NCBI GenBank assembly: GCA_937936785.1 | Contig: CALDDQ010000002.1 | Coordinates: forward strand, 1-61,191 | Direction: 5' to 3' | Length of the DNA stretch: 61,191 bases | DNA from: an uncultured Endomicrobiia bacterium | GTDB taxonomy: Bacteria > Elusimicrobiota > Endomicrobiia > DTEH01 | Shown here: one piece after another, positions 37,801 through 49,800 of the stretch | How positions within the stretch are numbered: the first letter of the stretch is position 1 | Layout of the letters: each line of letters opens with the position of its first letter | Position numbers and translations under genes: made by a program | The notes under the pieces: generated by a model | Database searches by the model: none | Seen by the model: only the letters and a program-made list of their open reading frames with translations | Told to the model about the DNA's origin: nothing

Positions 37801-40800
37801 AAGATGTTGCAGGAAATGTTTCTCAATATTCTGATACAAGGACAGTAATAATTGACACAATTCGGCCAACTATTGTTAATAGTGTGGTAGGAGATTATGT
37901 ATGGCGCAATTCTTCCGGGACATTTTATGATATAAAATTTTATGATACAATATCTAATCTTGCAACTGTATATTATCAAATATGGAGTTCTACCAACCAG
38001 TCAGGGACAAGAGTTGTTAATTGGACAAATATAAATTCTTTGTTAATAAACACAACATATTATGAACCTTTGTGGACAATTTCGTCATCTACATGGTCAT
38101 TGTTACCTAATGGGACAAGTTATGTAACAGTTCGTGCAGACGATTTAGCTGGGAACACTACTATTTGGACTGACGCGTTTTTTATCAAGAAAGATGTTAT
38201 TGCACCTAATGTTCCAAACCTAACTACTCCATTGAACAATTTAGTCACAAACCAGATAAATTTATTATTTAGTTGGTCTGAAGTGCAAGATATTCACTCT
38301 GGTGTTAGTGGGTATGACCTTTTTATTTCTACATCGGTAGATTTTTCTGTATTTGTTTCTTCACAATTTGTTTTGATATCTAGTTCACAAATTAGTTTAT
38401 ACGAAGGAAAATTTTATTGGCGTGTTAGAGCAAAAGATATTGCACAGAATTATTCTTTTTGGACTACAACTTGGTCTGTAACAATTTCTACAACAAAACC
38501 TACAACTCCTGAATTATTATTTCCTTTGGACAATTATAAAACAAATAGTTTGCAACCAGTTTTTTCTTGGGCAGAATCATATGATATTACAGGTATAATG
38601 GAGTATAATATACAAATTTCTACTGATATAAACTTTGGCGTGTTAACAGATTTTGTTTCTTTGACAACTACATATTTTTTCCCGCATATTGGTTATAATA
38701 CAAACAGATATTATTGGCGAGTTAATGCAAAAAACTTTGCTGGTACATATTCCAATTGGTCAACTACAAGAACTTTTATAGTAGATTTATTTTTACCAAC
38801 AATTGTGAACAATATGTTAGGTGGTGATAATGTGTGGAGAAACATTTCAGGGACAGTTTATGATATAGATTTTTATGACGAAGGTAGTAGTAATATTGAT
38901 ATAATAGAATACAAAGTTCACAGTTTAACAAACGAGAATGGCGTTATGTTAATTCCATGGACAACCATTGCAGGACCAGGATTAAACACAACTTATTACA
39001 TAGACAACTGGATGATAAACTTTGATTTGTTACAGAATGGTACAAACTATATTTCAGTTCGTGTAAAAGATTTATCTGGAAACACTTCTACGTATCTTGA
39101 CGCATTTAAAGTTTTAAAAGATATAATAAAACCAACCATAAACAATTTACAATTAGGCGATTTTACTTGGCGTAACAGCAGTGGTACTTTATACAATGTA
39201 AAATTTAACGATACTGGTGGGTCAAATTTGTCCAAGCTACAAATTTCTATAAGTAGTGCACCCTTAAGGGTGCACTACTTGTTTGATTGGGCAGATTTGT
39301 TAACAGAGATAAATTCAGATTCATATCTCACTGGCTGGAGTATTGGAACAAACAATTTTGATTTGTTATATGAAGGAACAACAAATTATGTTTCAATAAA
39401 AATTTTTGATTTAGCTGGTAACACTTCAACTTGGATTGACGCATTTTTTATTTTAAAAGATACTTCACCGCCTTATTGTATAAATAATGAAACTATAGAT
39501 CGTGGTTGGTTTGCTGAAAATCCTGGTTCTATTTGGGACATAGATATTTATGATAAAATTACTGATAATAGGATTCCCGGTAGTTCAAAACTTAATAACA
39601 TATTTTATAGAGCAAAAAGTTCTACGGGTGGGATAATAATTGACTGGAAACCTATTGCAACATATTTAAACACAACATATTATATAACAAACTTTGAATT
39701 AGATTTTGATAACATAACCGGTGGGATAAATTATATTGATATTTTGGCAACAGATTTTGCTGGTAATACTACAACATACTTAAACGCATTTGTAGTAAAA
39801 AAGGATACTACAGTTCCAATAGTAGAGGTAGGTTTTGATACTACAACTGTTACTTGGATTAATTTTTCACAGTTTTATGATATAAATTTTCATTCAAGCC
39901 AGAATGTTTTAGATACAATACAATATACAGTTTATTCTGGTCCAAATTTTTCCGGCTCAACACTAATCCCCTGGACAAATATAGGTATTCCACCATTGAA
40001 TGTATATTCTTATACCACAGATTTTGCACTAAACTTTGCTGCATTACAAAATGGTGGGACAAACTATGTCAGTGTTCGTTATTGGACTGTAGCAGGTAGA
40101 ACAACTACTGTTACTGATTTGTTTAGAGTTTTTAAAGATGTATCTGTTCCATCAATAGTAGACAATGTTGTTGGAGATGACATAGTTTGGCGAAGTTCTA
40201 ATGTTGTAATTTATAATGTTGATTTTTTTGATTTACCAACTGATGGAGCAAAAATAAATAAAATAGAACTAAAAATAACTTCAGGACCTTATTATACTGG
40301 CTTGTTGTACCAAGATTGGAGTGAAGAAATGTTAAATTTGGGCACGACTTTCTATACTGTAGATTGGCCTATAAAATGGGAAACATTTAATAATATGCAA
40401 CAAGGTTATAATTATGTTTCAGCAAGAGTTTACGATTATGCAGGAAATTATACTGAATTACCTGACATATTTTTTGTATTAAAAGATACAACTTCTCCTA
40501 CTATAGATAATCAACAGATTATAGATAATTTCTGGAGGAAAGAAAACAATGGTATTTATAATGTAAACTTTGCAGATTCAGGTGGGTCAAAATTATCACG
40601 GTTTGAAGTAAGTTTTGCAACTGTAAATATTCAAGGTTTAACTTCGGAGACATTGTTTTGGACAACAGTTTATTATGGAATAAATTCTGACATTTTTGAC
40701 ACTGATTGGCAGATACCAAATTCTGTCTGGGAAAAAATGTTTTCTCATACAACAAATTATATTTTTGTACATGTTTTTGACAACGCAGTTCCATCAAATT

Positions 40801-43800
40801 CTTCTCAAACACTTAGTTCAGTATTTTATATTTTAAAAGATACCGTTGCACCAAATATTATAAATAACGAAATAACTGATCGTGGCTGGATAAAAACAAA
40901 TCCTGGTCCTGTCTGGGATATAGATTTTGTTGATCCATTTTTGCACAATTCAAGGTTAGATACTGCGCAATGGAGTGCCTTTACTGGACAAAACCAAACC
41001 GGTCTTAATGTAGTTGATTGGACAGAAATTTTTGTAGATACTAAAGTTGTGTCATACAACCAAGATTGGGATTTAGAAAATTACAATTTTTCATTACTTG
41101 CAAGTGGAACAAATTATGTGTCAGTTAGAGTATGGGATATATCTGGAAATACTGCGTCAGTAAAGGATGTTTTTATAGTAAAGAAAGATACTTTTGGACC
41201 AATGATAACTAACAATGTTGCAGGCTACGATGTATGGTTGAATAGTGATCCTGGTTCTATATGGAATGTTAGTTTTAAAGATGAATTATCCAAACTCGCC
41301 AGTGGATATTATATAATTTATCCTACTACAAATCTTAACGGGACCCCATTGACAAACTGGACAACAATATTTACTTTTGTTCAAGATAGAAGTTTATACA
41401 ACACAAACTTTTCGTTATTAACAACACATTTTGATTTATTGCCAGAAGGAACAAGTTATCTAACAATTACTGCTTATGATAACTTAAACAATCAGACAAC
41501 TTATTATGACATTTTTTATATTCGTAAAGACACAACTGTTCCATATTGTGTAAATAACCAATCAAACATTTATGCAACAGCACAACAAGATTTGTTTGAT
41601 ATAGACATAGACTTTTATGATTTAGGTGGTTCTAAAATTGATTATTTAAGATATACAATACGTCCGACACCACAATTGCCTGCAGAATATATTATTAACT
41701 GGACAGGTATCCCAAACATTTTAGATGGGTTAAACACTACCTATTATACAACAAACTGGTCTTTAACATCAGTTTATAGTTTGTTACCAAACAATACCAC
41801 TTCTTATGTTTCAGTTTTATGTACTGATTTTGCCGGTAATACAACAGTTTTTATAGATGCAATTTTAATATACAAACAAGCGTTAGGCCCGTCAATAATT
41901 GTAAACTTTAATTCAGAAGAATTACCTTGGTATAACACTTTATTAGGTCAGAGTTTTGATGTTGATTTTTATTCTAATTCAGGGCAAGCATTAAACTATT
42001 TTGAAATAAAAATTACTACTGGAATGTATGAAACAGGAAAATTAGTTTCCGACTGGGAAAAGGTAGAAGATATATTAGCTGCTACATATACTGACAATTG
42101 GACTATTACTGAGGAAAAATTTAATTTGATGGAAGAAGGAATAAATTATGTCCATATAAGAGTATTTGATTTAGTTCCAACATCTGCCACTTTACTTAAT
42201 GCGTTTTATGTTAAGAAAGACACAGTTGCACCAGTAATTGAAGATTTGCAAGAAGAGGCCACATTTTATTTGAATATTTCAGGGATTGGTTACAATGTAA
42301 ACTTTTATGATGAAGGTTGTGGAATAGAAAGAGCAGAATATTTAGTTTCATATTCATCTACAAATCCATTAGGAACAATAATTATTCCCTGGACAACGAT
42401 ATTTAGTGGTTTAGCAGAAAAATCTTTCACTACTAACTGGCAAGTAGATTTTGATAATTTACAAGAGTGGGCAACAAATTATGTTTCAGTAAGATGTTAT
42501 GATGTTTTAGGACATTTAACTACAAGTTATTCAGTTTTTAGTATATTAAAAGACACCACTCCACCTTCAATAGTTTATAACTTTATGCCACAAAACAGTT
42601 CTATGACGAAACAACAGGTTATAACTTTTGAATGGACAGAATCAGAAGATAAAACTTCTGGGGTAGACTTTTACCAACTAAAGATTTCTACAAACCAAAA
42701 TTTTGTCCCAATATATTGGAGTACACAAGTTTTTACAAACCAAATAATATCACAAATTTTACCTTCAAACACTTATTATTGGCAAGTTAGAGTTAAAGAT
42801 AAAGCAGGAAATTATTCTCAGTATTCTGATTATTATACAATTTTAATTGATACTATTTCACCTTTGACTGCGACACTAATTTCTCCGTTAAACCAAACAA
42901 CTACAACACAGTTTAATATAACATTTAATTGGTCTACTGTTTTAGACATAGGACCGTCTGGTATTAAGGGTTATGAAATTTATATTTCAACAACAACTGA
43001 TTTTTCTGTTTTTACTTCTTCACAATTTACTAACTTAACTAACCAACAATTTAACTTGTTAGAAGCAGAATATTATTGGCGAGTTCGTTCTGTGGACAAT
43101 GTCGGTAACTATTCACAATTTTCTACTACCAGGTCTATAATTATTGACATTTCTGCACCGACAATTTCAGGGACAGATTCCAGTGGTACTACAGATGTTG
43201 TTTGGAGAAATGTTTTAAAATCCGGTGGGTATAACGTTACATTTCACGATTTAGGTTCAAAACTAAAATCTGCCGAATACATAGTTTACGCTGAACCAAA
43301 CTTATCTGGTGATTTGCGTAAATCTTGGACTGCTATATTTACTAATTTAAACCAAAAAGATTTTGTTTCTAACTGGAACATAGATTTTTCTGCACTAAAA
43401 GATGGTGGGACAAACTATGTTTCGGTGAGAGTATCCGATAACTTGTTACAAATGGCAACTTATTATGATATTTTCTTTGTAAAGAAAGATGTTACAAAAC
43501 CTGAAATGATTAACAATATGCCAGTAGGCAGCGACATTGTATGGCGAAATATTGACCCGGGCAATATCTACGATATAGATTTTTATGATTTACCCAAAGA
43601 TGGTTCTAAACTTGGAAAAGTATTTGTAAAAGCTATGAGAGAAACATTATTAAATGGTGCAACGGTTTATGATTGGACGGAAATTTTAGATTTAACGACT
43701 TTAAATACAACTTTTTATAAAACCAACTTTGGGATAGATTTTAACAATTTAGTAGAAGGTAGAAATTATATTTCATTAAAAGTTTTTGACCAAGCGAATA

Positions 43801-46800
43801 ATTTTGATCAATTAATAGACGCATTTTTTGTTCAAAAAGATACAACTGCACCGTTGATAACAAAAAATTTTACTTGGGATGAACAACGATGGTATGCAAC
43901 TTCACCGTTTATAGATATTGATTTTATTGATACAAATCCTGGTAGTGGAATTAAAGGGTTTGATATTTTAATTTCTACAGTTGAAACTGCAGAACCTATA
44001 TTAGTTCCATGGACAAATGTTATAACAACAAACACGTTAATTTTTAACACCGATTGGCAAGTTAATAAAAACATTTTTGACCAGATGGTATCAGGTACAA
44101 CAAATTATTGTTGGTTAAGAGCATATGATTTTGCAACTAATACAACTACAATAATGTACCCTTCAAGTTATGTTTTTGTGATAAAAAAAGACACGGCAGG
44201 AGTTATGATACAAAATAATGAACCCGAGGGAGAAGATAAAATTTGGCGTTCAACAAACACTGTAAGATCTTATGATGTAAACTTTTATTCTTTGGGTAAG
44301 TCAAATTTATCTAATGCACAATATGTTGCGTATTCAGAAAAAAATTATTCTGGAATACAAATTTTTGGTTGGACAGATATTCCAGGATTTATTCCCGGAA
44401 CTACATATTATGAAACTAACTGGTACATATCAGATCCAGAGTTTAACCAACTTTTTGATGGTGCAACAAATTATATTTCAGTTAGATGTTGGAATCTTGC
44501 AGGAACAACAGTATCACTATCAGACGTATTTTTTATAAAAAAAGATACCACAGCACCTTCAGTACCAGTTTTAACATTTCCGACAAACAATTTTGCTACA
44601 AACTATATGACGATAAATTTCTTGTGGCAAATATCTTCAGATCTTGCTTCTGGAACTTCATCATATTTGTTACGAATTTCTACTGACACAAATTTTACAG
44701 TTATCCAGATATCTTCTCAAACCTCAAATACAAGTTTAACAATTAATTTATTTTCTGAAGGGACTTATTACTGGAAAGTTAATGCTAAAGATTATGCAGG
44801 TAATAATTCAGAATATTCCACAAATTTTGTAGTGATAATTGATACCACTTCACCACAGCAGACAACTTTAATAAATCCTCTAAACACAACAACTACAAAT
44901 TATACTAACATAATATTCTCTTGGTCAGAAGTGGAAGATTTTGGTCCTGCAGGTTTGTCTCATTATAAAATAGAAATTTCTACAAAAGAAACTTTTGTGT
45001 CTCTATTTTATTCCAGTGTAACAAAATTAAACAGTATAACTTGTGACTTACAATTTTCTTCCACATATTATTGGCGAGTATTAACATTTGATTATGCATC
45101 AAACTATTCATCAAGCAACATTTATTATTTAATAATTGACACAATTGCACCTTCAGTACCGATTATTGTTTCACCAATAAACAATTTTGCAACAAACTAT
45201 TTAGAGATTACACTTACATATTCTGCAGAAGACATTGGTCCTTCGGGGATAAAAAATTATTTTGTAGAAATCTCTACAAATGATAACTTTACAATTTTGT
45301 GGTTCTCAACAAATACCATTTTAACTACTTATACAACAACTTTTGTAGAAAACATTTATTATTGGCGAGTAAAAACTTTAGATAACGCTGGAAATTTTTC
45401 AATTTATTCTTCAACAAGATTGTTTATAGTAGATACATCATCGCCACAACAGATAGGTTTAATTTTACCATTAAATGATACAAGAACAAACCAAACTTTA
45501 ATAAATTTTACGTGGCAGGAAGGAACAGATATAGGTTATTCTGGGATAAAAAGTTATGCACTACAAATTTCTACAATAAGCAGTTTTGATATAATATTTT
45601 ATTCTTCATCTACCACAGAACAATCATTGAACTACAATTTTTCTTTTGATGGAATTTATTTTTGGAGGATAAAAGTTTTAGACAATGCAGGAAATTATTC
45701 TATTTCTGTATCATCTGAAATTACTATTGACACAACTGTTCCGTACATATTTAATTTTCAAACCGGAGATGATAACTGGAGAAGTTCTCCCGGGACAAGT
45801 TATAATATATATTTTTATGATGCTCCTTCACCATATGGTTCAGGATTGTTAAAAGGAGAATATATAGTTTATAACTCAACTAATTCAGATGGTACTTTTT
45901 CTGGCTCACCACTAACTTCTTGGCAAACAATATTCCAATATTCTTTACCTACAAGGACAACATATTATGAAACTTTGTGGAACATAGATGATGTTTTTGG
46001 ACAGTTATTGCAAGGTGTAAACTTTGTTTTTGTTCGCAGTTCTGACATTGCAGGAAATTTGTTTGTACAACCAACCTATGTTTTTTATGTGAAAAAAGAT
46101 ACTTCTTCACCAAAGATAATTAGTTACGAACCTGAAATTCCTCAATGGGACAATTCTGCAAGATTTTACAATATAGATTTTACAGATGATGGTATAGGAG
46201 TAAAAATTGCTTCTTACACAGTATATTCAGGCCTGAACTTTAGCGGTGTGGAACTTATCCCGTGGACAACAGTTTTTGTTCTTGAAACAGAAAAACAATT
46301 GTATGATACAGATTGGAGTTTAAACTTTGATTTATTAGTTCCAGGGACAAATTATATTTCTTTATGGTGTGAGGATGGGTTGTCAAATATAACTTCATTA
46401 ACAGATGTTTTTATAGTGCTTAAAGATACAATTCCACCAAATAACATCACATATTTAACAAGTTCACCGGGTAATTTGGCAAAAACAATATCTTTGTCCT
46501 GGACAACACCTTCTGATGATACAATTGCAGATGCAATAAATGTTAGATTAAAATCGTATCTTGTAAAATATAAAACTTCACAGTTTAGTGACATTACTGA
46601 CTTCTTTATTACAGGGACAACATTTTATTTTTCATCATCATCAGAACCTTTTACCACAGAACAAATAACAATTACTGGTCTTATAGAAGGGACTACATAC
46701 TGGGTTGGAGTTTTACCACAGGATAAAGCCGGTAATTATTCGTTAACAGTTGCCACAACATCTTCTTGGTCCCGTCGTTTTGCTCCGGCAAAAATTACAA

Positions 46801-49800
46801 CATTGGTTGGTAGTTCAGAAGAAGAATTAAATCCGGGAGAGATAAAACTATCCTGGATTGCAGTAGGTGATGACGAATTTGATGGTATAGCAACGGGATA
46901 TGAAATAAGATATGCAACATTTAATTTTGGAGATGCTAACTGGACGCAAGCAACTGTTTATCCGCAATCGTGGATACCATTACCTGCTGGAGAGCAAGAA
47001 AACAAAGTTTTGTTTGGTTTAACTCCTGGGACAACATATTTTATAGGAATAAAAGCTTACGATTCTGCTTTTCCAGCAGAAAATTATTCTTTAGTTTCAA
47101 ACACGATAACAGTTCAAGCACGACCTACAGGTCCAGCTGATGGTATGTTAGTTTTTGCATTTCAAACAAATTCTCAACCTAAGTATAGAAAAATAATTTC
47201 AGCAGGTGCATCTTTTGGAACAATTTTTGATGCACAGTCTGCTATAGGAACTATCAGATGGACAGTGTTACGTACTTGTCCAGTTTTACGTGATGAAAAA
47301 CTTTTAGGGACAATAAGTTCTGGTGGAGAAATTTATATTCAACGTTGGTCAGGACAGGATAATTTGTGGTACAATTCAGAACTTTTAGATACAATATCAT
47401 CTGCAGATTCAGTTTATCGTCCGCTGGATATTGCATATGAACAAACTTCTGGTAGAGCAATAGTTGTTTGGCGATCAGTTAATGCAGGACAGGTTAATTA
47501 TCGGGTTTGGTCTTCTACGGCATCTATATGGTTAACTAATACAACAACTTTAACAATGGGTGGTACAGAATTAGTTCGTTGGGTAAGATTAGAACCTAGA
47601 CAAGGTAGCAACGATATAATGTTAGCAACTTTGGATGCAAACAATCTAGTTGCAGTATATAGATGGGATGGGACGAATTGGATTGACAACCAACAAATGT
47701 CTCCTGCAGCAGCAACATCGTTATATGAAGATTTTGATATAGCATGGGAAAATACTAGTGGCAAATGTATACTTCTTTGGGCTACAGGGACTACAACAAG
47801 ATATTCTACGTTTACTTTTACTAACGGTTGGGGAACTGCAGTTGCAGGACCTAATCCTGGTGTAGCGGTAAGATTTGTCAAGTTGGCTGCAGATAGAAGT
47901 TCTGGTTCTAACAACATTGCAGCTTGTATGATGACAACAGGACCAAGGTGGTGGGGTGCTATATGGACAGGTTCTGGATGGATAAATTCACAACAACTTA
48001 TTGCAACAAACTTAGATGCGTCTACTTCACGGTTGGTAGACATTGCTTGGGAAAAAGGTACTGGCAGATGTTTAACAGTAGGAGTGTTAACTGCAGCTCC
48101 TGCTCAATCATTAAGTTATGCTACTTGGACATCCGGTAGTGGATGGTCTGGTGTTACAACTCTTTCAGGTGCAGAGAATAATCTTGGTAACGGAGTTGAT
48201 TTGAGATGGTTAAGATTAGTCCCAGACCCAAATTCAAACAAAATTATGGTTTTAGGTATAAATGCAAACATTGCAAATAATGCTTCTGTTAGAACACAAA
48301 ATTGGACTGGTTCTGATTGGACTGCTGTAACAGCACATACAGCATTAGCACCAACTGGTGCATACGAGTGTGCAAGTATAGTTTTTGATCAGCATGATAA
48401 TATCGCTCCTTTATTAGTTAATAATCAGGTTGGAGATGATGTATGGCGTAATACAAACAATGCTCAGTATGATGTAAAGATGTATGATACCGGTGGTTCA
48501 AAATTGGCAAAGTTACAGTTAAGGTTTGCATCGCAATCTGGCGGAGTTGATATATATCAAAACTGGAAGGATGAAATTTTAGGTATAAATGCTGATTCTT
48601 ATGAAATTCCGTGGTCGTTAAAACAAGATACATTTGACAGTTTAATCCAAGGAAAAACATTTGTTTCGTTAAGGTTATATGACGGAGTAGGAAATTTTGT
48701 TTCTTTACCGGATGCATTTTATATTCAAAAAGACACTCAGGCGCCATTTATAGTTAACAATATTTCTGGTGGTTTAACTACATGGTTTAATATTTCACCA
48801 CAAACATTAGGAATAAGTTATGATATAGATTTTTATGATCAAGTAGGATTGTCATTATTAACAACAGCACAATATTTAATAAATACATTACCATCTCAAT
48901 CAGGTACAAACCTGATTTCTGGAGAAATATTTACCTATACGCCATCAAGATTATCGTATATAACTAACTGGAATTTAAATCCGGGACATTGGGATTTATT
49001 ACAACAAGGAACAAATTATGTTACGATTCGTGTTTATGATGTTGCAACAAATAGTTCTACACTGGTTGATGCATTTATGGTTTTAAAAGATACGATTCCA
49101 CCATTAGCAATTACTGATTTAACTGCTGTTGAAGGACCATTTAGAGGAACGATAGATTTAGTATGGACAGCAGTGGGCGATGATGGTAATGAAGGTAATA
49201 ATATAGGTGGTAGATATGATATTCGTTTTGCGACATATGTAATAGATAACATTTCAAAATTTAACTCAGCATCAGTTTGGGTAAACAATTTAGTCCCGAA
49301 AAATGTTGGTCAAAAAGAAAGTTTAACAATTACAGGTTTAAGTTTAGAAACTACTTATTATTTTTCTGTAAGAACTCGGGATAAAATAAAATCGCCGCCG
49401 AACTTAACTTTTAACTGGTCAGAAATTTCAAATTATTCTTTTTCACTACCAAGAAGAGAAAATGTTTACATAAACGAAATTTTTGCTCAAGGCAATGGTT
49501 CTTGGGTAGAGTTGTACAATAACTTGCCGGTAGGAATAAATTTAGAAAATTGGAAGATAGTGTATAACCAAGGTTCTATTGACAATCCAGGCAATGAGAG
49601 TATTTTATGGACAGGGACAGTTAGCAGTAGTGTTACTTCAAACGGATTTTTTGTGATTGATAATTTGAATTTAAATGGAGGACAGAGTTATCACATTAAA
49701 CTTTTAAACCAGAACAATGTTATAGTAGACATTGTTCAATGGCCAGTTTTAAGTTCAGGGAATTCTTTTTCACGAATTTATGATGGAAACGAATATTTTG

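Noticed and set aside
47498-48043. 181-codon - strand frame inside the giant gene
   Set aside because: It lies wholly within propeller block B, has no ribosome-binding site, and its sequence reflects the complementary codons of the repeats.
28530-48740. CRISPR array or tandem DNA satellite in the long repetitive stretch
   Set aside because: The repeats are ~300-360-base coding modules diverged at DNA level and kept in one reading frame, not short identical repeats with spacers.
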